From Bacteroidota bacterium (GTDB lineage: Bacteria; Bacteroidota; Bacteroidia; AKYH767-A; OLB10), in contig JADJMG010000006.1 of assembly GCA_016709725.1 (NCBI GenBank), positions 357,335 through 421,334 on the forward strand: 64,000 nucleotides of DNA, written 5' to 3'. Positions within the stretch are counted from its first letter, which is position 1; each line of letters opens with the position of its first letter. The notes under the pieces were generated by a model. That model was not told where the DNA came from, did not search any database, and saw nothing but the letters and a program-made list of their open reading frames with translations. The translations under genes and the position numbers were made by a program. Shown here piece by piece: positions 38,600-48,583 of the stretch.

Positions 38600-38735
38600 T
38601 TCAGGATGGAAACAAGCTACAAGCCTCAAGCTTTAAGCTGCAAGGTTAATTTTAGGAGCGAAGTAATTTCACTTTCAATGTTTTTTCCGCTGCTAGCGTT
38701 GCGTGAACGTTGCGCTCGCTGCGTTTAAGTGTAAA
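38600..38735. repeat. Dispersed composite intergenic repeat, copy 3
   Basis: CTACAAGCCTCAAGCTTTAAG, TTTTAGGAGCGAAG, GCTGCTAGCGTTGCGTGAAC and GTTGCGCTCGCTGCGTTTAA follow in the same order as in copies 1 and 2. The 38454-38789 gap contains nothing else recognised. Confidence 0.55.
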
Positions 38736-38789
38736 TATTATGCGTCTAGAATTTCATAACCTTACCTTGAATTTTATCTTTTTCAGTAG

Positions 38790-41107
38790 TTAATATTTAA
38801 TAATTTTAACAGTCTGAAAATGGTTCTTTGCATATAAATTGCAGAAATAAATTCCTGCATTTAATCCGCTTAAATCTAACTGCAGTTGGTTGTTTCCTTT
38901 TTGCAATTCAGGAGAATAAAATGTTTTTACAGTTCTTCCTTGAATATCTGATATGGTGAGATTTATTTTGCAATTTACATTAAGGTTGAAATTCAAAGTT
39001 GTTGTGGTGGAAAAAGGATTTGGATAAACAACCATATTCATTTCGTTTGCTGCATTATTTTCGTTAAGCGCAGTAGGAGTGGAGCATAATTGTAAGCTTT
39101 TGTTCAAACAATCGTAACCCACTACTCCTGTAGGATTAAAAATGGCAATACCCATTCCTTGTGTGGTGATCCAAATATTGCCGAGTGTGTCGGCTGATAA
39201 TCTTCTGACCAATTGTTCGGGTAATCCAGAGTTTGTAGTTGTGTAGGTCAACCACGTGGTTCCATCAAAAGAAAGTAAACCATGAGGAACACCAGGAAAA
39301 ATAGCATCTTCAGCATGAATGTAAAGAAGTCCATTGGCATCAAACACAATCGAATTTACCCAATCACCAAACATCGGTGTGTTGGTGTGATCAAATAGAG
39401 TCCATGTGGTGTTATCGAATTTATACAAGCCGTGCTCAGTGGCAATCCATTTATTTCCTAAACTGTCGAATGCAATGTCGTTTACAAAACCTGCTTGCAA
39501 CGGTGAATTAAATGATGTATAAAATGTCCAATTGGTTTGATCAAATTTTGCAAGCCCCATAGCTCCGCATACCCATACATTGTTTGAATCATCTACACGG
39601 ATGGAATTGATTTCCATAACTCCACCAATCTGCGAAATATTAAAGTTGTTTGTCCAGGAATTGGTAGCATGACTGTACCTTGCTAGAGTAGTGCCAAGAC
39701 TTGAACCTACCCAAACATTTCCAGATTTATCTGCACAAATGCGAGCAGCGAATCCCAACGGAATTCCGGCAGAAACATTATCCCACACTACCCATGCTGC
39801 TGAATTTTGAACATCACCATTGGGTATTTGTACTACACCACCTGGTGATCCATCATACAACATCCAAATATCTCCATAACTGTCTTCGGTTGCACCCATC
39901 CCTGATCCTGTATAATTGATCGGCTGTGGAAAGTGATTCCGATTATTAGGCCCATAACTTTGCCACTGTGGACAATCGAACATGCTGATACCACCATTGA
40001 GTGCACTGCCCACCCATGCACGATTTTTACTATCAATAAACACATCGTGATTTTGCATCGCAGGTAATCCTGTATTGAATTTATCGTAAGTTGTCCAATT
40101 TATTCCATCGTATTTTTCTAGAAAACCAATTCCGCAAATCCAATATTTTCCATTCTCACCAATACGAACATCATACACATGGCCTGGGGCAAGATGAGTT
40201 GTCCACGATGTACCATCATATATGAATGCACCAGAACTACTATTCAAAGAGCCAATGATGATGGTATCGCCATGCGCATCAACCTCTGCTAAGTTGGCAT
40301 TTCCCACAGGTGAATTTGTGTTGTTGATATGCGTCCATGTTCCGTTATCAAACACATCAACAGAAAAGACTGTGACAGCATAAACCTTGTTGGTTACTTC
40401 ATCCACCTCTACATCTAGGACACCATTGTTTACCGACAATCCAGAATTTGCAGCTGTGTAGAGTATCCAATTAATCCCATCAAATTTTATTAAGCCTAAG
40501 TTGCAACCAATCCAAATATTATTTTGTGCATCTACATCAATGTCTTTAACTTCTTCTGAAGGTAAGTTTGAATTCGCCATTGTGTAAACTGTCCATGTTG
40601 TTCCATCGTACTTCGCAACACCACCATCACCTGTTTGATTGTTGTAAAAAGTGATCCACACATGATCGTTGTGATCAACAACTATTCCATCAACATAGTC
40701 ATTTGTAAGTGGAGAGTTGGTGGAGTTCCACATTTGCCAGGTAGTACCATCATAATGAGCGACGCCACCATGTAAACCAAAGTTTTGGTTTTCATCGCAA
40801 CCCACCCATACGCCATCTTGACTATCAAAAGCAATTGCAGTGACAATGGAACCAGGAATAAATCCGTCGAAATTGCTCCAGTTTGTCCATGTAGTATCGT
40901 TAAATCGAACTAAGCTTCCCTGTGCATGAAAAGGAAGATATCCGCCTGTCCAAATATTACCGCAATGGTCGGCCTCAGTTACAAAAGAGTAGTCGCCACC
41001 AATACCTGTGTTGGTCGTTCTAAGATATTTCCAATTAGGATTATTTATTTGCGCTATTGCTGAAAGGCTTAGTAGACAGGAAATCAAGATGTAAAAAATT
41101 TGTTCAT
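38790..41107 (-). CDS. T9SS-exported propeller-repeat protein (5' frameshift)
   Basis: The true start is ATG at 41107. One T is missing in the T6 run at about 41095 (minus strand), after which the frame reads MNKFFYILISCLLSLSAIAQ, a proper signal peptide. A start at 41087 would be a TTG. About fourteen beta-propeller blades follow, each with a motif like VWVGCDENQNFG ... YDGTTWQMWNSTNSPL, as in two-component regulator propeller domains. The C-terminal T9SS sorting domain (NMVVYPNPFSTTTTL, IQGRTVKTFYSPEL, LNAGIYFCNLY) ends at 38790. The repaired length is 772 residues. It starts 1 base after the stop of the T9SS gene upstream and is the last of a five-gene run. Surface or secreted, function unknown. 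Confidence 0.8.
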
Positions 41108-41108
41108 T

Positions 41109-42677
41109 TTAGTTTTTAATTAGTTTGGTGACTTGTAAATTATGATTTGTTTGAAGTATACAGAAATAAATGCCATTTTGTAGATTGGAGAGATCGATAA
41201 TGGATTTATTTTTTCCTGTAGTAAAGTTTTGCATGGATATATTTTCTACCAATCGCCCTGTAACATCAATTATTGAAAGCGAAGTGTTTTTTATTTCTTC
41301 GAGTTTGAATTCGATGGTGGTCGTATTCGTAAATGGATTGGGATATATTTTTACTGCGTTATCGTTTTGTAAATGACTATTAATTGATGTTGTCATATTA
41401 TCATAGTGAAATACAAACATGTTTCTTGATCCAATGGCGAACAGACTTCCATCACTAGCAATGTGGGTTGCTAAACCAGTTCCTGCATAAATGTTGGGAG
41501 TACTCACCCAATTTTGAACCCCTGTATTGCTGTATTGAACTATGGGCATTTGATTGAAAGAGGGGCTTGATGGGTTAGGTGTTGGACTCCCAACCCCCGT
41601 TACTATGACCTCGCCGTTTGGTTTGGCTAAAACATAATGTGGATATTCATCGCTTGCAGTTGGATTAATGGGTACTGTATAGGGTGAAGACCAAAGCAAT
41701 ATTCCGTTAGTATCTGTTTGAAATGTTTCCCATTCAATTCCGTTTGCATTTCCATAGCCTATTGCACTAATTCGATGATTTACATAAGTCATTCGAGTTG
41801 CAAAATTGTATCCGCCAAAATCATAATTGTTTGTCCACACTAAACTACCTGTGGAGTTAAATTTTGTAAGTTTTACATCATAATCCCAAGTGATGGGATT
41901 TACCAAGTGATATAGACTGCCTAAAACATATACATTTTCATTCTCATCGAATTCTACATCAGCAGCAAGTGTTCCAACTGCATTTGCTGTCCAAAGTAAT
42001 GTTCCTGCAGTATCCCATACAAATACAGGGGAGACATTTGATGTTATACTACTTGTTGCTATAGCAATTTTATTATTTTTAATGCGCATGCCATTAAAAT
42101 TTTTAGGTGCATTTACTGTACTTGAGTTGGAGAAAATTAAATTTCCATTAGTATCTAATTTATATAAAGTAGCTCCATTGGTAATTGAAGTACCAATATA
42201 CATATTGCCATTAACGTCTACTACACTTCTGCAATCAAAAGATGTCATACTATTTATTAGAATAGTTATTGGGATTACAGTTCTCCAAAGTAATGTCCCT
42301 GTAGGACTATATTTTAAAGCTACAATAGCATTTGGATAGTCATAAGAAGTACCAATCGAATAGAGATTGCCAACTACAAGAATGTTATTATTAGAATCGC
42401 AACTAATCCAATTTGGTTTTTCATAGATGCTTTGAATTCCGGATGCATCTGAAACTTCCCAAAGTAATGTCCCAGCTATATCGTATTTGCGAGTAAACAT
42501 TTGATTGCTTTGTAAATAACCAGTAACAACAATATTGTCTAATGAGTCAACAACGCTCATGACCGATTGTTTTTGATCAAGACTTGCATTTTGTTGCCAG
42601 TCAAGAGTGTATTGTGCTGTTGAATCTGTTGTATTTAAAAGTAAGAAGCATCCAAGAAATGTTAGAAATTGTTTCAT
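41109..42677 (-). CDS. T9SS-exported beta-propeller protein
   Basis: A signal peptide (MKQFLTFLGCFLLLNTTDSTAQ) is followed by repeats such as NIVVTGYLQSN, NILVVGNLYSIG, NVYVLGSLYHL with the WxxxYD/LLW pattern seen in SBBP or delta-60 type beta-propeller repeats. The type A sorting domain runs from VKIYPNPFTNTTTIEFKL to the stop (IIDVTGRLVENIS, LQNGIYFCILQTN). The length is 522 residues. The ATG overlaps the TGA/TAA of the gene upstream by 4 bases, so translation is likely coupled. The role is cell-surface, with ligand unknown. Confidence 0.82.
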   Translation of the reverse strand: MKQFLTFLGCFLLLNTTDSTAQYTLDWQQNASLDQKQSVMSVVDSLDNIVVTGYLQSNQMFTRKYDIAGTLLWEVSDASGIQSIYEKPNWISCDSNNNILVVGNLYSIGTSYDYPNAIVALKYSPTGTLLWRTVIPITILINSMTSFDCRSVVDVNGNMYIGTSITNGATLYKLDTNGNLIFSNSSTVNAPKNFNGMRIKNNKIAIATSSITSNVSPVFVWDTAGTLLWTANAVGTLAADVEFDENENVYVLGSLYHLVNPITWDYDVKLTKFNSTGSLVWTNNYDFGGYNFATRMTYVNHRISAIGYGNANGIEWETFQTDTNGILLWSSPYTVPINPTASDEYPHYVLAKPNGEVIVTGVGSPTPNPSSPSFNQMPIVQYSNTGVQNWVSTPNIYAGTGLATHIASDGSLFAIGSRNMFVFHYDNMTTSINSHLQNDNAVKIYPNPFTNTTTIEFKLEEIKNTSLSIIDVTGRLVENISMQNFTTGKNKSIIDLSNLQNGIYFCILQTNHNLQVTKLIKN

Positions 42678-44278
42678 CTTTTTATAAGTCTAATAGTTTG
42701 TAAGTTTTCGAGTGAATTTATTTGACAGAAATAAATTCCAGGATTCAGTGCTGATAAATCAATAGTGATTTTGTTTTCTCCGGATTGAAGTTTTTTCGTT
42801 GGAATATTTTTAACTGTTCTCCCAACCACATCAAGAATGGAGATGGAAATGTTTTTAGTTTCAGTTGCATTGAATTCTAAAGTAGTGCTAGATGTAAATG
42901 GATTTGGATATGCAATCAGGTTTGCAAGCGTTTGGTTTTCTGTAATGGCATTAGTAAGACAAAGGTTTGTTTGCGTTCCACCTGCGTTTACTAAGGTTGC
43001 AGGATACGAGATGATTCCGCCCGAGGATGTTAATGTGGGTGGTGCAATCACTCGAGGAAAAAAGGCTGAAGTCGTTGTAGCTGGTGATCCATGGTTGCAG
43101 CCGCTATTACCCAATGCGTCCGTTTTGATAAGATATAAATTAGTAAATCCTACTCCAAAACTGAATGTTTCGCCAGTTACAATGTATCCACCATCAGTAG
43201 TTTGTTGTACAGAGTACCCAATATCATTTGCGGTAGCACTTCCTGATCCACCAAAAGTTTTAGACCATTGCAGAATTCCTTGACTATTTGTTTTAACAAT
43301 GTAAACATCATAATCGGAACTCGTACTAAAACTGAATGATTTTCCACACAGGATATAACCACCATCCGATGTTTGAACAACTTCATAACATTCATCGATC
43401 ATTTGTCCACCGTATAAATTTGTCCATAAAATATTTCCAACTGAATCTGTTTTTATGAGGCACATGTCCGGACCAAGTGGGCCGAGTGTATTTTCTGAAG
43501 TTCCACCAATAATGTATCCTCCATCTGTAGTTTGACTTACACTCACTCCAGCTTCTGAGCCAGGAATGCCATAGGCTTTTGTCCAAACAACATTTCCTGT
43601 TGGGTCAGTTTTTATTAAGTAAAAATCACCAGCTCCCGCTCCATAACTATCAATTTGTCCTGTAAGAATATAGCCACCATCCGTAGTTTGTTGTACGGCT
43701 GAACCTACTTCAAGACTCGAACCTCCATACGTCTTTGACCACATCAAATTTCCCGATGCATTTAATTTAACGAGATATGCATCAAATCCTCCTGCACCAA
43801 ATGCTGGTGTTTGACCGATGATAACATAACCTCCATCATTGGTTTGCTGCACAAAGGATCCCCACTCATAACCAATTCCGCCAAATGTTCTTGTCCATAA
43901 AGTATCCCCGGTTGCATTTAATTTTATGATGTACATGTCGCCAGCCACATCATCAAATGACGAGGCAACACCTGAAACAATATACCCGCTATCCGTTGTT
44001 TGTTGAACGCAAAATCCATATTCGTTATCGAGTGCCCCACCAAATGTTTTAGTCCATGTGGTATCGCCAAATGCATTCGTTTTTATAACTAGAATATCTC
44101 GACCGCCCGAACCAAAGCTTGTTGTTGTTCCTGCTATGATGTAACCGTTATCGAATGTTTGTCGAACACTTTTACCATAATCCATAGCGGAACCCCCAAT
44201 TGCTTTTTGAAAGGTTATTTGTGCAAATCCAGTTAAACTGGTAAGGATGTAAAATGCAATCATTAAATATGTTTTCAT
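42674..44278 (-). CDS. T9SS-exported protein with QQTTDGGYI repeats
   Basis: A signal peptide (MKTYLMIAFYILTSLTGFAQ) precedes seven repeats of about 53 residues, each with QQTTDGGYI(I/L)xG then D(F/M)YLIKTDxxGNxxWTKxYGG. The repeats give a propeller-like fold of the SBBP or Kelch-like kind. The C-terminal sorting domain is ANLIAYPNPFTSSTTLEF ... ILDVVGRTVKN ... LNPGIYFCQIN. The mature length is about 510 residues. It lies 47 bases downstream of another T9SS gene and overlaps the next start by 4 bases. The repeats differ from those of the neighbouring genes, so these are related in architecture but are not simple copies. Confidence 0.83.
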   Translation of the reverse strand: MKTYLMIAFYILTSLTGFAQITFQKAIGGSAMDYGKSVRQTFDNGYIIAGTTTSFGSGGRDILVIKTNAFGDTTWTKTFGGALDNEYGFCVQQTTDSGYIVSGVASSFDDVAGDMYIIKLNATGDTLWTRTFGGIGYEWGSFVQQTNDGGYVIIGQTPAFGAGGFDAYLVKLNASGNLMWSKTYGGSSLEVGSAVQQTTDGGYILTGQIDSYGAGAGDFYLIKTDPTGNVVWTKAYGIPGSEAGVSVSQTTDGGYIIGGTSENTLGPLGPDMCLIKTDSVGNILWTNLYGGQMIDECYEVVQTSDGGYILCGKSFSFSTSSDYDVYIVKTNSQGILQWSKTFGGSGSATANDIGYSVQQTTDGGYIVTGETFSFGVGFTNLYLIKTDALGNSGCNHGSPATTTSAFFPRVIAPPTLTSSGGIISYPATLVNAGGTQTNLCLTNAITENQTLANLIAYPNPFTSSTTLEFNATETKNISISILDVVGRTVKNIPTKKLQSGENKITIDLSALNPGIYFCQINSLENLQTIRLIKR

Positions 44279-44325
44279 AAATTCTGTCTTTTAGTTAGTT
44301 TAGTTTGATGAGGTATTTTTTCTGA

Positions 44326-46083
44326 TTATACTTTTACGAGTCGTATTGTTTTAGTTTTATTTGATGATTTTATTTGACAGAAGTATATTCCACTTTTTAA
44401 ATGGGATAGATCAATTGTGATTTTATTTTCTCCGGCTTGAAGATTGTTTGCTGAAATATTTTTCACGGTTCTTCCAACAACATCAAGAATAGAGATGGAA
44501 GTGTTGCTAGCTTTTGATAATTGAAGTTCTAATGTAGTAATTGATGAAAATGGATTGGGATAAACTATTAGGTCTCGTATGATATCTTCATTCATTTCTA
44601 TGACTGCTGTGTGAACAGAGGTGTTGTCCAAAAATTTTACCATAATCATTTTGTATGGCGGATTATAGTATCCATTTACCGTGTCTTCACATTGAGGGAT
44701 TGATAAGTTAATGTATGGCAGTCCCGGATTAAAACCATTTCCAGTTCCATAGAATACAGAATCATTGCCCAAGGCTAATGCTTGTAATGATCTTGCTTCT
44801 TGTAGTTTTTGTGTGTAAAGCAAATTTCCGGAGGGGTCATATTTAACTATGCCACCATGCCACTGTGGAATTGTGTCAGTATTAAAGATGAGTCCACTTA
44901 CAGATTGTTGACTAGAATAAACGGAGATTATTGAATTTCCCCATTCATCGGTAGCAAGGTCAGAAACGTTGTCCATTCCATCACTACCTCCATGTTGCAA
45001 CCATATTTCCTGACCACTACTATTTAGTTTTGCAATGTAAATGTCCTGTGCATAGCTATCGTTTGGCGAAATTCTGTGATTAAAACTCAATGAGCCAATA
45101 ACCGTTGAGTCTCCATTGCCATTAGCGGTAACATAAATATTGTCTAGTTTGTCAATTTCAATGCGTCTAAGGCATGAAACACTTGATCCTACCGTTTGGT
45201 TTAAATGTAAATAGGTATTGCATTTTTTTGCCCATAAAGCGGTAAACGAAGAATTCATTTTAACGATAAATGAATTTTGTGCAGCAGCCGTATGGGTCAA
45301 TGTTTGTGCATCAACAGTAAGATTAGAAGAAATGTGTTGACCAACTAAATAGATTTCATTTGAGTTTTTAGAAACTTCTATTCCATGTATTTCATTTGTG
45401 GAATTTGAATCAAGTAGCTCCGCATGAAGAATGTTTCCATTTAAGTCTAATTTAGCAATGATACCGTTTTGTGAATAAGATGTATTGAAGTTAAAAGTTC
45501 CAAACGATTGTATTCCAAAACCCATAATTCCGCAAACGTAAATAGAACCATTTACAAGTTCCATATCGGTGAATGAAATATAGGTGGTTCCTGTACGAGG
45601 TACATAAGCACACCACAAATTGTTCCCGCTGCTGTCATATTTTGCAACATAACCACTTCCAACGGGATACCAATTAGGTGCCATATAAACACTGTCATCA
45701 ATACTAAAGGTTCCACAAACATAAACGTTCCCGAGGCTATCGCATTTCATTCTTGATGAAGTCATGATGCTGTTAATGGTAGTGCCCATCGCCTTTGCTG
45801 TCCATAACCTGTCTCCAATGTTATTATATTTATTTATGTAAAATCGATTATTTCCCATGTCTATAACGGTGTCCATTGCAAACCAAAATCCACTAAAATT
45901 ACCCGAGTTGTAAGAGTTTCCATAGGTATCAGCACAAACTGCATTTCCCCATACATCGCCACCAAGCAAGTTAATTCCATTGGTATACCCACACGTATGA
46001 CGTAACCATAGTGCGTTTAAATTTACTTGAGCTTGTAATGCTTGTGCAACAAAGAGAGTTAGGACAATAATTATTTTTTTCAT
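44326..46083 (-). CDS. T9SS-exported repeat protein
   Basis: The start at 46083 gives a proper signal peptide (MKKIIIVLTLFVAQALQAQ); a longer version with Met at 46152 runs through the lipoprotein gene's 3' end and is rejected. The body has irregular beta repeats with FGTFNFNTSYSQNGIIAKLD, NEIYLVGQHISSNL, IYVTANGNGDS and IVKYDPSGNLLYTQ, similar to SBBP-type blades. The sorting domain starts DLIVYPNPFSSITTLELQL and ends SGIYFCQIKSSNKTKTIRLV. It is 585 residues long. The gene is 22 bases after the lipoprotein and 47 before the next T9SS gene, on the same strand. Confidence 0.82.
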   Translation of the reverse strand: MKKIIIVLTLFVAQALQAQVNLNALWLRHTCGYTNGINLLGGDVWGNAVCADTYGNSYNSGNFSGFWFAMDTVIDMGNNRFYINKYNNIGDRLWTAKAMGTTINSIMTSSRMKCDSLGNVYVCGTFSIDDSVYMAPNWYPVGSGYVAKYDSSGNNLWCAYVPRTGTTYISFTDMELVNGSIYVCGIMGFGIQSFGTFNFNTSYSQNGIIAKLDLNGNILHAELLDSNSTNEIHGIEVSKNSNEIYLVGQHISSNLTVDAQTLTHTAAAQNSFIVKMNSSFTALWAKKCNTYLHLNQTVGSSVSCLRRIEIDKLDNIYVTANGNGDSTVIGSLSFNHRISPNDSYAQDIYIAKLNSSGQEIWLQHGGSDGMDNVSDLATDEWGNSIISVYSSQQSVSGLIFNTDTIPQWHGGIVKYDPSGNLLYTQKLQEARSLQALALGNDSVFYGTGNGFNPGLPYINLSIPQCEDTVNGYYNPPYKMIMVKFLDNTSVHTAVIEMNEDIIRDLIVYPNPFSSITTLELQLSKASNTSISILDVVGRTVKNISANNLQAGENKITIDLSHLKSGIYFCQIKSSNKTKTIRLVKV

Positions 46084-46105
46084 TGGTTTAGTTAGATGCT
46101 TAACA

Positions 46106-46537
46106 TTATATTTTTTCGAATGTGAGATAGTCGGTTCCGCTACCACCACCACTCACATCTTCCAATTTAATGATGGAAGAGTTTTGTTGAATAACATGCC
46201 AATCGTCACTTAATTCGTCGAAAGGAGTACTTGTGAAGTTTAATAGCAGTTTAGTCTGACTATCATCATTGCCGTTTGACCATGTGCCGTTTGTCGAGTT
46301 TCCGCCGTTTGTAGCCACGATCGTTCCGTTGGAATTAAATTGAAAACTGTATCCTGTGAAATGATTGGTTTCGTTGTTTCCACTATCTTCATAAAATGTG
46401 ATTCTCCATTTTCCTGATTGCATGGTGGTGCTAATGGACGATGATGAATTGGGAGATGTGCTATCATCTTTTTTACAAGATGAAATAGAAACCATCATGA
46501 TGATGGCTAATGTTGTGGATTTAATGAAATTTTTCAT
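46106..46537 (-). CDS. Small lipoprotein, lipocalin-like, at the head of the T9SS gene run
   Basis: The Met at 46537 gives MKNFIKSTTLAIIMMVSISSC, a lipoprotein signal with Cys at the lipobox, followed by KKDDSTSPNSSSS. The 143-residue protein then has a short beta pattern (SGKWRITFYEDSGNNET, GYSFQFNSNGTIVATNG, NGTWSNGNDD, KLLLNFTS) like the lipocalin-like small domains of Bacteroidota. An upstream Met at 46636 adds a basic leader without a signal peptide, so is rejected. It is the first gene of the run of five and is probably anchored in the outer membrane. Function unknown. Confidence 0.65.
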   Translation of the reverse strand: MKNFIKSTTLAIIMMVSISSCKKDDSTSPNSSSSISTTMQSGKWRITFYEDSGNNETNHFTGYSFQFNSNGTIVATNGGNSTNGTWSNGNDDSQTKLLLNFTSTPFDELSDDWHVIQQNSSIIKLEDVSGGGSGTDYLTFEKI

Positions 46538-46958
46538 GGTGTCGTTTTTAGCGTTATTGTAATTAATAATGCAATCTAGTATATTAGTAAAGTGAAGTGT
46601 AAGCAGGGTTTTGGTTTTAATCTTATTAATGTTCATAGAAATGCAGTTTAATTTTACATCATTTCAATAACTTTTTCAATTCCGTTGTCGAAAACCATTC
46701 TTAGATTTAATAGGGTATTACCTTGATTTTTTTTGTTGGTATAAAGATACCTTTACTGTATAAGCTCCTAATATATTTTTCCCGAACAAGGTGAATCAGG
46801 ATTTGAACGGGCTTAATTAAACCTTAAGAAAATAGCTACTTTGCGAAACAAAGTGAGAAAAATCATGTTTTTGATGAAATTTTAGGATGAAAATGCTTTT
46901 AATGATTAATTGAAATGAAGTGATGTACGCCTGATTGCGACTCTTCGCTTGGTTTTTC

Positions 46959-46996
46959 AAAATCCAAAGATTTGTCAAATGTAGTCTTTAGATTTT
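46959..46996 (-). terminator. Stem-loop after the SulP gene
   Basis: AAAATCCAAAGA at 46959-46970 and TCTTTAGATTTT at 46985-46996 pair over 12 bp with one mismatch, loop 14 bases. It lies about 37 bases after the SulP stop, where a terminator is expected. The rest of the 46538-47032 gap has no gene. Confidence 0.5.
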
Positions 46997-47032
46997 GGCT
47001 CTCCTACGGAAAGAATCGGTTAGTGGAATGGA

Positions 47033-48583
47033 CTAGTGCAGCGCTGTTATATTTACTTTCTCAATTCCTTTTAAATGCAGTTCTATATGCTTGTTATGCG
47101 CTTTGTTATGATACTCACTTACGATTTCTAATATGTCGTAGTCGATAAAGTTGCTTTCGCTACCATCAATGATGAGGACACTATATTCTGGAATTTCGTC
47201 GAGGGCCTTACGTAACTTTACTTTATTAAGAAAGGTAACATTGCTGTTGAGTTTGATAATATACGTTTCAATATCATGCTGAGTCGACTTGGTGATTTTA
47301 TATTCAGCTTTGAAATTGTTTTGTATGATAAAGTAAATGGAAACTAATAGTCCAATGCTCACACCAATTAATAAGTCGCTGGAAAGAATGACAAGTATTG
47401 TAATTAGAAATGGGATGAATTGTTTCCATCCTAAACTCCACATGTTACGAAATAATTTTGGTTTCGTAAGATTATAGCCCGTCACCAAAAGTATAGCAGC
47501 AAGTGAGGCGTATGGTATTTTGTTCAGTAGAAATGGAAAGAGTAAAACAGCAATTAAAAGGAATAGACCATGCGTGAAGGCAGAAAATTTTGTACGACCA
47601 CCTGCATCTACATTAGCAGCACCGCGTACTACCACTGCCGTTATCGGAATGGCTCCAAATAAACCGCAAGTCATGTTGCCAATTCCCTGTGCAATAAGCT
47701 CGCGGTTGACAGGTGTGATGCGATTGCGCTTGTCTAATTTGTCAACGGCTTCTATGCAAAGTAATGTTTCTAATGTGGCTAAAAGTCCAATGATAATTCC
47801 ATCTTTCCAAATTTCCGTTGTCGAAAATAGCTTTGAGAAATCAGGGAAAGTGATACTTGCAAAAATGTTTGAAGGAATATTTACGAGTTGAGTGGGTTTG
47901 AGCGAGAAGTTGGAAGTAGCGTCTGTGAAAAGAATGTTGGTGATGATTCCAACAATAACAACTAAAAGTGGAGCTGGAATTACTTTTAACTTTTTGGCAA
48001 AAGGTTGTTGAAGTAAAACAAGAATGATTAGTGAAATGAATGTAATTAAGAGGGCTCCTCTAGTGATGTGATGATTAAAGTTGTCGATAGTACCTAGAAA
48101 GTTGTCCGGACTAAATAACTGTGGAAAGCCACTGGTCCAAAAGTCGGGTTGGTCGTAGCCAATGGCTAGCGGAATTTGTTTTGAGATGAGGATGATTCCA
48201 ATCGCTGCTAACATTCCTTTGATCACCGAGGAAGGAAAATAGTTGGCAATGGTTCCAAGTTTTAAAATTCCAAGTAGAAGTTGAAAAAGACCCGCGATCA
48301 TTACGGCTAGTAAAAATATTTTGTAGTCGCCCAGTGAAATGATGGAAGCGGCAACTAAGGTTGTTAAGCCTGCAGCCGGACCTGAAACGGCAAGCGGAGA
48401 GCCACTAATGAGAGATACTACCAATCCGCCAATGATCCCAGATAAAAGTCCGGCATATAGTGGTGCACCCGATGCTAAAGCAATACCCAAACATAGGGGG
48501 AGTGCCACCAAGAATACCGAAAGTCCAGCCGGCAAGTCATGCTGGAGCCAAATGATTCGGTAGTATTTAATGGTTCTTTTCAT
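47033..48583 (-). CDS. SulP-family anion transporter with C-terminal STAS domain
   Basis: The 516-residue protein starts near residue 17 with DLPAGLSVFLVALPLCLGIALASGAPLYAGLLSGIIGGLV, then GSPLAVSGPAAGLTTLVA and KLDKRNRITPVNRELIAQGIGN, blocks of the SLC26/SulP transporter core with ten to fourteen membrane helices. The STAS domain follows (TFLNKVKLRKALDEIPEYSVLIIDGSE). Members carry sulfate, bicarbonate or other anions. The sequence places it nearest the bicarbonate-like branch (LPLCLGIALASGAPL), although no carbonic anhydrase gene lies next to it, so the substrate is open. Inner membrane. Intact. Confidence 0.85.
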   Translation of the reverse strand: MKRTIKYYRIIWLQHDLPAGLSVFLVALPLCLGIALASGAPLYAGLLSGIIGGLVVSLISGSPLAVSGPAAGLTTLVAASIISLGDYKIFLLAVMIAGLFQLLLGILKLGTIANYFPSSVIKGMLAAIGIILISKQIPLAIGYDQPDFWTSGFPQLFSPDNFLGTIDNFNHHITRGALLITFISLIILVLLQQPFAKKLKVIPAPLLVVIVGIITNILFTDATSNFSLKPTQLVNIPSNIFASITFPDFSKLFSTTEIWKDGIIIGLLATLETLLCIEAVDKLDKRNRITPVNRELIAQGIGNMTCGLFGAIPITAVVVRGAANVDAGGRTKFSAFTHGLFLLIAVLLFPFLLNKIPYASLAAILLVTGYNLTKPKLFRNMWSLGWKQFIPFLITILVILSSDLLIGVSIGLLVSIYFIIQNNFKAEYKITKSTQHDIETYIIKLNSNVTFLNKVKLRKALDEIPEYSVLIIDGSESNFIDYDILEIVSEYHNKAHNKHIELHLKGIEKVNITALH

